DNA of 64,000 bases from Pseudonocardia sp. CNS-004 (GTDB lineage: Bacteria; Actinomycetota; Actinomycetes; Mycobacteriales; Pseudonocardiaceae). The translations under genes were made by a program, and so were the position numbers. The notes beneath the pieces were generated by a model, which saw nothing but the letters and a program-made list of their open reading frames with translations, searched no databases and was not told where the DNA came from. The stretch covers positions 1 to 64,000 of the forward strand of contig MKJV01000102.1 in NCBI GenBank assembly GCA_001942185.1. The letters run 5' to 3'. This document shows, in pieces, positions 52,701-62,288 of the stretch (its first letter is position 1; each line of letters starts with the position of its first letter).

Positions 52701-53139
52701 CTGGTGGATCTACGAGCAACAGGTCGACGAGCGGCGGCAGGTCCACAGCCGGCAGGTCCGCAGCCCAGGGATCTGCAGCCGGCGGGGCAGAAGTCGGCGG
52801 GTCTGCAGGCCATGGGTCAACGGGCAATGGGTCCGCGGGCAACGGGGCGGCCGGGAGCTGGCCCGCCGCACCGGGTCATCCCGCAGCAGGTCGGCGAACG
52901 ACGGAGCAGCGCGCAGCGACTCCGTGACCAGCGACTCCGCGACCAGCAGGTCTGGGACCAACGGGGCCGGGACCAACGGCGCCGGGAGCAACGGGGCGGG
53001 CGGGCACAAAGCCACCGGTGACGGGGCGGCGGGCGGCTCCACATCCGCGGCTGAGGAGCCCGACCGGGCGGAGTCCACAGAGGGCCTCGGGATCGCGGAC
53101 CTGCTCGCCGGAGCACTGGCGGCGTACCGGGGGATCTGA
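49750..53139 (+). CDS. Large low-complexity protein with TPR-like N domain (about three frameshifts)
   Basis: About 1,130 aa if three bases are restored. Residues 1-350 are alpha-helical, Ala/Leu-rich and TPR-like (AADLLCAHARCAVEDAPDEVAA; ALHEQAGQLDVALEALQLAV). A charged, disordered middle follows, then a folded-looking domain around 51680-52190 (GCVVVIDIARDGRRFAGPRA, WMHRTLPALLDGF) that faintly recalls a GGDEF-like core. The C-terminal part is Gly/Ser/Ala/Asn repeats, ending in GLGIADLLAGALAAYRGI. The open frame passes through frames in the order expected from three successive one-base losses (two between about 51530 and 51680, one near 52910). Function unknown. Its place between ettA and gdh is absent in mycobacteria. 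Confidence 0.6.
51365..51445 (+). repeat. Degenerate 15-bp coding repeats (first array)
   Basis: Units close to GCAGCAACCGACGGC are repeated in frame and encode five-residue AATDG-type repeats. They lie within the large low-complexity gene. Confidence 0.55.
52640..53000 (+). repeat. Degenerate 15-bp coding repeats (second array)
   Basis: Units like GGATCCGCCGCCAAC, later GGACCAACGGGGCCG, recur with a 15-bp period and encode GSAAN- and GTNGA-type pentads. Likely a slippage-prone minisatellite. One frame break (near 52910) falls inside it. Confidence 0.65.
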
Positions 53140-53327
53140 GCCCGGACCCGCGTGCAACGGCTCTGGTACGGGTGCCCGCAGCTTACGGGTTGCGCACACG
53201 ACGCCGGTCGGTGCCGACCGGAATTCGCGGACCTCTCAGAGGGCTAGGGTGGCCCGTGAGCCCGCCGATGGGCGGGCGCCCAACGGCGGCGGAGCGAGCA
53301 CGCCGCCGGCGAGACCCGGAGCTGAAT

Positions 53328-56300
53328 GTGACGAGCCGGACCCGGGAGCTGGCGCAGACGCCTGCGACCGATCCCGAGCCGATCGACCCTGAACTTGCCG
53401 ATCTGGGAGCGCTGTACGCGCGCCATGCGCCCGACCTCCAGCGGGGCGACCAGTTGCCGCTCCTGCTCGGCGCGGCGCGCGGCCACCTCGAGCTCGCCCA
53501 GGTGCGTGCCGCCGGGGAACCGCTGATCCGGGTGCGGGACTCGCAGGAGGGAGCGGACGCGGGACGGGTCGTCGAGATCGTCACCGACGACATGCCGTTC
53601 CTCGTGGAGTCGCTGCAGGCGGGGGTGGCGCGGGCGGGTGCCGAGGTGGAGCGGGTCATCCACCCCATCGTCGTCGTGCGGCGCGACGACGACGGTGAGC
53701 TCGCGGAGGTGGTCACCGAGGCAGACCCGGCCGCCCCGCCCGCCGACACGCTCGTCGAGTCGTGGATCCACCTCGACTGATGCCCACCGACGTCGACGAG
53801 GCGCAGCTCGGGCAGGCGCTGGAGCGGGTGCTGCACGACGTCCGCGAGGTCGTCGAGGACACCGAGCTCATGGTGCGGCGGGCGCGGCTGGTGGCCGACG
53901 AGCTGCCGCGCGGGACCACGGCGGCAGACGGGGCCAACGCGGCCGACGTCGGTGAGCTGCTGCGCTGGCTCGCCGACGACCACTTCACGTTCCTCGGCTA
54001 CCGGCACTACCAGGTGAGCGGTGACGAGCTGGTCGCCGAGCTCGACTCGGGTCTCGGGGTGCTGCGGAAGGGCTCGGCGATCGCCGAGAAGTTCGCGCCG
54101 AAGGTCGAGAAGGCCCGCGGGCCGGACGAGCTGCTCATGATGACGCGGGCCAGCGCGCCGAGCCCGCTGCGCCCGGTCCACCCGTACTACCTGGCGATCC
54201 GGACGTTCGACACCGACGGCACGCTCGTCGGCGAGCACCGGTTCCTCGGGCTCCTCACCGTGCCCGCGCTGTACGAGAGCGTGCTGGACATCCCGGTGGT
54301 CGAGCGGCGGGTGCGTGAGGCGATCCGCCGGGCCGGCTTCCCGCTGGAGTCCTACTCGGGGCAGCGGATGCTGGAGGTGATCTCCGGGCTGCCGCGCGAG
54401 GAGCTGTTCGCGGTGAGCGAGCAGCGGTTGCACGACACCGCGGTCGGCGTGCTCGCCGTGGCGGGGCGGCGCGGGGTGCGGCTGTTCCTGCGGCCCGACC
54501 CGTACCGCCGGTTCATCTCGTGCCTGGTCTACGTGCCCCGGGACCGCTACACCACCGACGCGCGCATTCGGATGGCCGACGTGCTGCAGCGTCGGCTGGG
54601 TGGGCGGCAGGTCGAGTTCACGGTGCGGCTCTCGGAGTCGAGCCTCGCGATGGTGCATTTCACGGTCCTGACCGACACCGACGCCGCGGGGTTCGGCGAC
54701 GTCGACGTGTCCGCGCTGCAGGACGAGCTCACCGAGGCCGTCCGCACCTGGGACGACCGGCTGCTCTCCCAGCCCGACGCCGCCGCGATGGCGGCCCTCC
54801 TCCCGGGTGTCCCGGAGCCGTACAAGGCCGCTGTCGCACCCCAGCACGCGGTGGAGGACATGCGTCGCATCGCGGCGCTGTCCGGGCCGGGCGGGTTCGA
54901 CACCCGCATGTACCTCGTCGACGGTGAGCCGCGGTTCACGCTGTACCTCGCCGGTGCGCCCGCGTCGCTGACCGCGGTGCTCCCGCTGTTGCAGCGACTG
55001 GGTGTCGACGTGCTCGACGAGCGCCCGTCGGAGTTCGTGCGTGCGGACGGGCTGCGCTGCTACCTGTACGACTTCGGCCTGCAGGTCGACGGCACCGCGC
55101 GGGAGGCCGGCGCGGCGTTCGACGATCCGGCGGTGGTGGAGGCGTTCGGCACGGCGTTCCGGGCGGCGTGGGCCGGGGAGGCGGAGTCGGACCGGTTCTC
55201 GGCGCTGGTGCTGCGGGCCGGGCTGCCGTGGCGGGAGGCCGCGGTGCTGCGGGCCTACGCGCGCTACGCGCGGCAGCTGGGGATCACGTTCGGGCCGCAG
55301 TACATCGCCGACACCCTGCTGGCGTACCCGGCGGTGGCCAGGGCGTTGATGGCGCTGTTCCGTGCCCGGTTCGAGCCGGGGCGACACGAGCGGGAGCGGG
55401 AGATGCTCGCCGCGCTCGCCGAGGTGCGGGGGCTGATCGACGCCGTCACCGGCCTGGATGCCGACCGGATCCTGCGCACCTACCTCGCCATGATCACCGC
55501 GACGTTGCGCACGAACTGGTTCCGCGACCGGCCGTTCTTCTCGTTCAAGCTGGACCCCGCCGAGGTGCCGGGGATGCCGGCGCCGCGGCCGAGGTTCGAG
55601 ATCTTCGTGTACTCGCCGCGCGTGGAGGGTGTGCACCTGCGGTTCGGGCCGGTCGCCCGCGGGGGCCTGCGCTACTCGGACCGGCCGCAGGACTACCGCA
55701 CGGAGATCCTCGGCCTGGTCAAGGCGCAGGCGGTGAAGAACGCCGTGATCGTGCCGGTCGGCGCGAAGGGCGGGTTCATCGTCCGGCGCTCCGACGCGGG
55801 GACCGACGAGGTCGAGTTCTGCTACCGGACCTTCATCTCGGGGCTGCTCGACGTCACCGACAACCTCGTGGGCACCGAGACCGTGCCGCCGCCGGACGTG
55901 GTGCGCCACGACGCCGACGACTCCTACCTCGTCGTGGCCGCCGACAAGGGCACGGCCAAGTTCTCCGACGTGGCCAACGACGTGGCCGCGTCGTACGGCT
56001 TCTGGCTGGGTGACGCGTTCGCCTCGGGCGGTTCGGTCGGCTACGACCACAAGGCCATGGGCATCACCGCCCGGGGTGCGTGGGAGAGCGTGAAGCGGCA
56101 CTTCCGGGAGCTGGGCGTCGACACCCAGACGAGCGAGTTCACCGTCGTCGGCGTCGGCGACATGTCCGGTGACGTGTTCGGCAACGGGATGCTGCTCTCC
56201 CGGCACATCCGGCTGCTCGCGGCGTTCGACCACCGGCACGTGTTCGTCGACCCGAACCCGGACGCCGCGGCGGGCTTCGCCGAGCGCGAGCGGATGTTCG

Positions 56301-58047
56301 CGCTGCCGCGCTCGTCATGGGACGACTACGACCGGTCGGTGATCAGCGCGGGCGGCGGGGTGTGGCCGCGCACCGCGAAGTCGGTGCCGGTCGGGCCGGA
56401 GATCCGGGCCGCGCTGGGCATCGCCGATGGCGTCGACCGGCTGAGCCCGCCCGAGCTGATCGCGGCGATCCTGCGAGCGCCCGCCGACCTGCTGTGGAAC
56501 GGCGGTATCGGCACGTACGTCAAGGCGTCGGACGAGACGCACGCCGACGCCGGTGACAAGGCGAACGACGCCGTGCGGGCCGACGCCGCCGAGCTGCGGG
56601 TGAAGGTCGTCGGAGAGGGCGGGAACCTCGGACTGACCCAGCGCGGGCGCATCGAGTTCGCCCGCCGCGGCGGGAAGATCAACACCGACGCGATCGACAA
56701 CTCCGCGGGCGTCGACTGCTCCGACCACGAGGTCAACATCAAGATCCTGCTCGACCGCCTCGTCGCGGCCGGTGAGCTGGAGCGGGGGGCCCGTGACGCG
56801 GTCCTGCTCGAGATGACCGACGAGGTCGGGGACCTCGTGCTCGCCGACAACCGCGACCAGAACGAGGTGCTGGGCATCGCCAGGGCCCACGCCCCGGCGA
56901 TGGTCAGCGTGCACGCACGCCTGACCGCCGACCTCGAGGCCCGCCGCGGGCTGGACCGCACGATCGAGGTGCTGCCCGACGACCCGGGTTTCGCCGCGCT
57001 GGAGAGCGCCGGATCCGGGCTCACGAGCCCGGAGCTGGCCACGCTGCTCGCCCACACCAAGCTCGACCTCACCGCGCAGGTCCTCGCCACCGACCTGCCG
57101 GACGCGGCCTCGTCCTCGGCGCGGCTGCCGGGGTACTTCCCGCACGCGGTCCGTGAGCGGTTCCCCACGCGCTGCGGGAGCACCCGCTGCGCCGGGAGAT
57201 CGTCGCCACGATGCTGGTCAACGAGATGGTCGACGGCGCCGGGATGACGTACGCGTTCCGGCTGGGCGAGGAGCTCTCGGCCACGTCCACCGACGCCATG
57301 CGGGCCTACGCCGTCACCACCGCCGTGTACGACCTGCCCGCGCTGTGGCGGGAGCAGCGGTCGCCCGCGATCCCCACGGCGGTGTCGGACGAGCTGGTGC
57401 TGGAGTCGCGGCGGCTGCTCGACCGGGCGTCGCGCTGGTTCCTCACCAACCGTCCGCAGCCCCTCGCGGTCGGGGCGGAGGTGAGCCGGTTCGCGGCCAC
57501 CGTGCGCGAGCTGCGGGCGGGCCTGCCGCAGTTCCTGCGCGGCCGCGAGCTGGCATGGGTCGAGGAGAGGGCCGCGGAGCTGCGTTCGGCAGGCCTCGAC
57601 GACGACGCCGCGATGCGCAACGCCGTGCTGGTCTACACCTACGGGCTGCTCGACGTCGTCGAGCTCACGGAGCTGTCGGAGCGCGACCGGGAGGCGCGGG
57701 AGCCGCACGAGGTCGCGGCGCTCTACTACGGCCTGTCCGAGCACCTGGGCGTCGACTCGGCGCTCACCTCGGTCACGGCGCTGGAGCGCGGCGACCGCTG
57801 GCACGCCCTCGCCCGGCTAGCCCTGCGCGACGACCTGTACGCGTCGCTGCGGGCGATCACGCTCGACGCGCTGCGCGAGGCGGGCCCCGGCACGTCGGTG
57901 GAGAAGGCGATCGCGTTGTGGGAGAAGGCGAACGCGTCGCGGCTCGTGCGCGCCAGGGCGGCGTTGCAGGAGGTCGGCAAGGCCGGACAGCTGGACCTGG
58001 CCACGTTGTCGGTGGTCTCCCGCCAGCTGCGGGGCCTGGCCCGCTGA
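53328..58047 (+). CDS. gdh: NAD-dependent glutamate dehydrogenase, large (about 180 kDa) class (two frameshifts)
   Basis: About 1,573 aa, catabolic oxidation of glutamate to 2-oxoglutarate. Residues up to about 700 form the regulatory N-terminal part with ACT-like folds. The catalytic domain includes GGLRYSDRPQDYRTEILGLVK, the lysine segment VPVGAKGGF, and the NAD loop VGVGDMSGDVFGNG. Missing single bases near 53779 and 57167 split it into three frames in the order 0, 2, 1, as expected for two deletions. GTG 53328 has GGAG upstream. In mycobacteria the homologue is controlled by the GarA switch; no garA is seen here. Followed by the thioesterase gene, as in mycobacteria. Confidence 0.94.
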
Positions 58048-58082
58048 GGAGGTGTCCGGCACCGGTTGAGAGGGTGGGCGGT

Positions 58083-58499
58083 GTGGCTGCATTCATCGCT
58101 CACGTCGGCGTGCGCTGGACCGACCAGGACGTCTTCCAGCACGTCAACCACGCGGTTGCGGTGACGTTGCTGGAGGAGGCCCGCATCCGGCTCGTCTTCG
58201 ACGCTGCGGCGGAGGCGGGGGTGCCGGGGTTCTCCGACGGTCTGCTCGTCACGGGGCTGGCGGTGGACTACAAACGGCAGATCTCCTACCGGTCCCGGCG
58301 GCTTCGGGTGGCGATGACGGTGGACGAGTTGCGGGCCGCGACGTTCCGCATCCGGTACGCGATGCACGACGGGCCCGACGACGGCGACGCCGTGGCCGTC
58401 ACCGCCGAGACCCGACTCGCCACGTTCGACCTGGCGGCCCAGCGGCCGCGGCGGCTCACGTCCGGGGAGCGCGAGTTCCTGGGGAGGTGGGTGGCGTGA
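58083..58499 (+). CDS. Acyl-CoA thioesterase, hotdog (4HBT) fold
   Basis: A protein of 138 aa. RWTDQDVFQHVNHAVAVTLLEEARIRL is the 4HBT active-site helix with the Asp/His pattern; VDYKRQISYRSRRLRVAM is the following strand. Intact. It hydrolyses an acyl-CoA of unknown chain. It lies 35 bases after gdh and overlaps the next gene by GTGA, the same order as in mycobacteria. Confidence 0.9.
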   Translation: MAAFIAHVGVRWTDQDVFQHVNHAVAVTLLEEARIRLVFDAAAEAGVPGFSDGLLVTGLAVDYKRQISYRSRRLRVAMTVDELRAATFRIRYAMHDGPDDGDAVAVTAETRLATFDLAAQRPRRLTSGEREFLGRWVA

Positions 58500-59128
58500 C
58501 GCGCCTGACGGTTCCCGATCCGGACGAGCGTGGCGACCTGGGCGCGTTCGTCGCGCGGGTGGTGCGGCTCGACCAGGCCGCGCTGGTGCGGTTGCAGGCG
58601 GCGGCCGGCACGGTCACGGCGTGGGCGGGCACCCCGTTCGAGGTGCTCGCCACCCGCACCGTGCACGGCGAGCTCGAACCCACCGACGTCACGATGCCGG
58701 CCGCGGGCCTGCTCACGGCGCTCACGGTGGAGCGGGCCGCCACGGTCGACCCGGGCAGCGGCGGCTTCTGGCACGGCGAGCTGCCCCCGCCCGACGGCTG
58801 GCACCAGGTCGACGACGTGCCGGCCGCGGAGCTGGAACGGCTCACCGAGCGCGGGCTCGCCGTGGCCCGGGACAACGCCGGGCCGATGGGCCCGCCCGCA
58901 TCGCTGCTGGACCAGACGGTGATCACGGTGTCGACGGGCGACCGCCCGGTGGTGAAGGTGCCGTTGCGGTGCCTGTTCGCGTTGTCCGGGATGGGGTTCC
59001 TCGGCGACACCGGCCCGGACGCGGGTGTCGTGCGCGTCTCGGCCACCGGCAGCTGGATGCGGCTGGACGCCCGCTACGGCGCGGTCGTCCGTCGGCGCGT
59101 CACCGCCCTCCCCCTGCTGGTCGGCTGA
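58496..59128 (+). CDS. Conserved actinobacterial protein of unknown function
   Basis: A protein of 210 aa, intact, with no recognised motif or membrane segment. It occupies the place of the small conserved gene beside the thioesterase in mycobacteria (next to Rv2475c). The sequence is mixed alpha/beta in appearance, with TVTAWAGTPFEVLATRTVHG and LFALSGMGFLG as the most distinctive stretches. GTGA overlap with the thioesterase gene implies coupled expression. Confidence 0.72.
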   Translation: MTRLTVPDPDERGDLGAFVARVVRLDQAALVRLQAAAGTVTAWAGTPFEVLATRTVHGELEPTDVTMPAAGLLTALTVERAATVDPGSGGFWHGELPPPDGWHQVDDVPAAELERLTERGLAVARDNAGPMGPPASLLDQTVITVSTGDRPVVKVPLRCLFALSGMGFLGDTGPDAGVVRVSATGSWMRLDARYGAVVRRRVTALPLLVG

Positions 59129-59164
59129 GGCCGCGACTCGCGCGCACTCAGGCCGCGACTCGCG
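59127..59164. repeat. Short direct repeat between convergent genes
   Basis: AGGCCGCGACTCGCG occurs twice, 22 bases apart (from 59128 and 59150), in the narrow gap between two convergent genes. No clear hairpin. Confidence 0.4.
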
Positions 59165-59168
59165 GGGG

Positions 59169-60786
59169 TCAGGCGAGCCAGGCGGCGGTGTCGGGCGGGA
59201 GCATGCCCTCGGTGAGTGGTCCGCTGGCCAGCACCACTTCCCCGGGAGGGAGCGGGACGATCTCGGCCGAGGTGTTCAGCGCGCAGACCAGCGTGGTGCC
59301 CGCCCTGCGGAACGCGAGGCAGCCCGCCGGGGGCCGAACCACTCCAGCTCCTCGCCGTCGAAACCCGGGTGGGTCTTGCGCAGCTCGATGGCCCGCCGCA
59401 CCAGCGAGAGCATCGAGCCGGTGTCCTCCAGCTGCTCGGCGGCGACGAGCTTCCCGTAGTCGGGGGGCATGGGCAGCCACGGGTCGCCCGCGGTGAAGCC
59501 GTACCCGGGCGCGCTGCCCTCCCAGGGGATCGGCACGCGGCAGCGGTCGCGGCCCCGACGCGTGTGACCCGACAGCTGCCACGTCGGGTCCTGCAGCGCG
59601 TCGTCGGGCAGCTCGACGTCGGGGAGCCCGAGCTCCTCGCCGTTGTAGAGGTACACGACGCCGGGCAGGGCCAGTTCGACGAGCGCCATCGCCCTGGCCC
59701 GCGCGAGGCCGTCGACGCCGCCGCCGTAGCGGGTGACGGGCCGGGAGACGTCGTGGTTGGACAGCGTCCACGCGGGCGGGGCACCCACGTCGGCGACGCC
59801 GGCGAGCGACTGCTCGATCGCCGTCCGGATGGCCGTCGCGTCGAACGGTGCGCGGACCAGCCGGAAGTTGAAGCCCAGGTGCAGCTCGTCGGGGCGCACG
59901 TAGCGGGAGAACCGGGCGCTGTCGCCCACCCAGACCTCGCCGACGACGAGCCGGCCGGGGTAGTGGTCGAGCACGGCGCGGATCATGCGGTGCACGGTGT
60001 GGACGTCGTCGTGGTCGAACCGCGGGTCCGGTTCGGTGACCGATGCGGCCCACCGCTCGCCGTCGGCGGTGGCCGCGCGGTGCTCCCGTGCGTCCGGGAG
60101 GTCGGGGGGCTTGCTCATGCCGTGGGCGACGTCGATGCGGAAGCCGTCGACCCCGCGGTCGAGCCAGAACCGCAGCGTCTTCTCGAGGTCGGCCCACACT
60201 TCGGCGTTCGTCCAGTTCAGGTCCGGCTGCTCGGGGGCGAACAGGTGCAGGTACCACTCCCCGGGGCTGCCGTCGGGGTCCTGCACCCTGGTCCAGGCCG
60301 GTCCGCCGAAGACGCTCTGCCAGTTGTTGGGCGGCTCGTCGCCGCCCTCGCCGCGACCGCGGCGGAAGTGGTAGCGGCCCCGTTCCGGGCCCCCGGTGCG
60401 GCGTCGACGGCCGCGCGGAACCACTCGTGCTCGCTGGACGTGTGGTTGGGCACGAGGTCGATCGTGACGCGCAGACCGTGCTCGTGGGCGTCGGCGACGA
60501 GGCGGTCGAACGCGGCGAGGTCGCCGAACACCGGGTCGACGTCGCGCGGGTCCGCCACGTCGTAGCCGTGGTCGGCCATCGGTGACGTGTAGAACGGGGT
60601 GAGCCACAGCGCGTCCACGCCGAGCAGCTCGAGGTATCCGAGCCGGGCCCGGATCCCCTCGAGGTCGCCGACGCCGTCGCCGTCGGAGTCCGAGAACGAC
60701 CGGACGTAGATCTGGTACACCACGGCGTCACGCCACCACGGGGGGACGGTACCCGGCGGAGCCGGCGGGGTGGGTAGGCGCTGCAC
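59169..60786 (-). CDS. aglA: GH13 alpha-glucosidase (two frameshifts)
   Basis: About 539 aa. The barrel motifs are TIDLVPNHTSSEHEWF, GFRIDVAHG (nucleophile Asp), VVGEVWVGD (acid/base Glu) and TLSNHDVSR. GVVYLYNGEELGLPD is oligo-1,6-glucosidase/alpha-glucosidase-like. Single bases are missing near 60395 (DAAPGGPERGRYHF) and 59330 (FGPPAGCLAFRR). GTG 60786. Mycobacteria also keep an alpha-glucosidase gene (aglA) beside glbO. Maltose- or trehalose-derived oligosaccharides are likely substrates. Confidence 0.86.
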
Positions 60787-60868
60787 CCGCCAGATCTTGC
60801 CAAGCGATCGGGGACGGAGCGAGGGCTGTTCGTCACACCGGGTAGTACTTCGGACTCCCGGGTGAAAC

Positions 60869-61252
60869 TCAGATGGGGCTGTTGACCATGCTGGCGGCTG
60901 CGTACGTGAGGTATTGCCACAGTTGGTCACGGTGGGCGGGGTCCAGACCGGCGTCGTCGACGGCCACCCGCATGCACCGCAGCCACGCGTCGCGTTCGAT
61001 CGGGCCGATCTTGAACGGCACGTGCCGCATCCGCAGCCGGGGGTGGCCGCGCTGGTCGGAGTAGGTGCGCGGGCCACCCCAGTACTGCTCGAGGAACATC
61101 CGTAGCCGCACCTCGGCCGGGCCGAGGTCCTCTTCCGGGTACAGGGGCCGCAGGATCTCGTCCTCGGCGACCTGCTCGTAGAACCGCCGGACGAGCTTCT
61201 CGAAGACCGGGGCTCCGCCGACCTCGGCGTAGAAGTTCTGAGGTTCGGTCAC
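60869..61252 (-). CDS. glbO: Group II truncated haemoglobin (HbO)
   Basis: A protein of 127 aa very close to mycobacterial HbO. The proximal haem histidine is H77 in RMRHVPF, TyrB10 is Y25, TyrCD1 is Y38 and TrpG8 is W90 (ERDAWLRCM). EQYWGGPRTYSDQRGHPRLR is diagnostic. Likely role in oxygen, NO or peroxide chemistry. GTG 61252. Intact; lies between the MscS gene (25 bases upstream) and the glucosidase gene. Confidence 0.96.
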   Translation of the reverse strand: MTEPQNFYAEVGGAPVFEKLVRRFYEQVAEDEILRPLYPEEDLGPAEVRLRMFLEQYWGGPRTYSDQRGHPRLRMRHVPFKIGPIERDAWLRCMRVAVDDAGLDPAHRDQLWQYLTYAAASMVNSPI

Positions 61253-61277
61253 GGCTCCATCATCCTCCCCGTCCGGA

Positions 61278-62288
61278 CTACGGCATCGACGGGCGGTACT
61301 CGCCGCTCGAGTAGATCGACGGGCGGGGGACACCGGCGTCGTCGAAGGCGTCGGCGATCGCGGCGTTGAGGGCGCGTTGGACAGCCCACTGCTCGCCCGG
61401 CTTGACCTTGACCGTCAGGCGCAGCGTCGCGCCCTCCGGCGCGAGCCGGTCGACCCCGAGCATCTGCGGCGGCTCCAGCACGGAGTCGGCGATGTCCTCC
61501 TCGGCGACGCGCTCGGTAGCGACGCGCTGGGCGATCGCGGTGGCCTGACCGAAATCGGCGGCGTGCGCGACCGGGAGATCGACGACGGCGGCGGCGTAGC
61601 CCTGGCTCTTGTTGCCGACGCGCAGGATCTCGCCGTTGCGGACGTACCAGACGGTGCCGCTGAGATCGCGCAGCGTCGTGATCCTCAGTCCGACGGCCTC
61701 GACGACGCCACTGGCCTCGCCGACGTCGATGATGTCGCCGACGCCGTACTGGTCCTCCAGCAGCATGAACATGCCGGACAGGAAGTCGCGCACGAGGTTC
61801 TGGGCGCCGAACCCGACCGCGACGCCGACGATCCCGGCGGAAGCCAGGATCGGGGCCAGCGCGACGCCGAACTCGGCCAGCACCATGACCGCGCCGATCG
61901 CGAGGATGACGGCCGAGCTGATCGAGCGCAGCACCGAGCCGATGGTGCGGGCCCGTTGCGCGCGCCGCGGGGTGGTCGAGCCGTTGCCGCCCGAGTTGCC
62001 GCGCAGCCGTGGTGCGCGACCGACGATGCGGGAGATCCGCGAGTTGGTGGCGCCATCGACGATGCGGTTGATCGCGCGGTGGAGCAGGAACCTGGCGGCG
62101 ACGCAGAGCACGATGATCAGCGCCACGTTGAACGTGGTGGAGACGATCGTGTCGGCGGATCGGGCCAGGAAGTCGCTGTTGGTCCACTGGTAGAACGCGG
62201 AGCACCAGCTGCCGGCGTCGGCGGCGCAGGCGGGCTGGCCGGGGACCGCGGCGATGGGGAACGCGGCGGGGAGTACTGCGGTGGTCAA
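61278..62288 (-). CDS. MscS-family mechanosensitive ion channel
   Basis: A protein of 336 aa. It has an N-terminal hydrophobic segment, a helix around FNVALIIVLCVAARFLLHRA, and the pore-lining region AILASAGIVGVAVGFGAQNL with the Gly/Ala pattern of TM3. The beta domain follows (DQYGVGDIIDVGEASGVVE). Intact. TTG 62288 overlaps the peptidase stop as TTGA, which decides the start. An osmotic-release valve in the cell membrane. Confidence 0.85.
   Translation of the reverse strand: MTTAVLPAAFPIAAVPGQPACAADAGSWCSAFYQWTNSDFLARSADTIVSTTFNVALIIVLCVAARFLLHRAINRIVDGATNSRISRIVGRAPRLRGNSGGNGSTTPRRAQRARTIGSVLRSISSAVILAIGAVMVLAEFGVALAPILASAGIVGVAVGFGAQNLVRDFLSGMFMLLEDQYGVGDIIDVGEASGVVEAVGLRITTLRDLSGTVWYVRNGEILRVGNKSQGYAAAVVDLPVAHAADFGQATAIAQRVATERVAEEDIADSVLEPPQMLGVDRLAPEGATLRLTVKVKPGEQWAVQRALNAAIADAFDDAGVPRPSIYSSGEYRPSMP

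Noticed and set aside
52240..52842. Reverse-strand open frames with ADPLA-type pentads resembling pentapeptide-repeat proteins
   Set aside because: They are the complement of the 15-bp repeats in the forward gene; no ribosome site or independent domain is visible.
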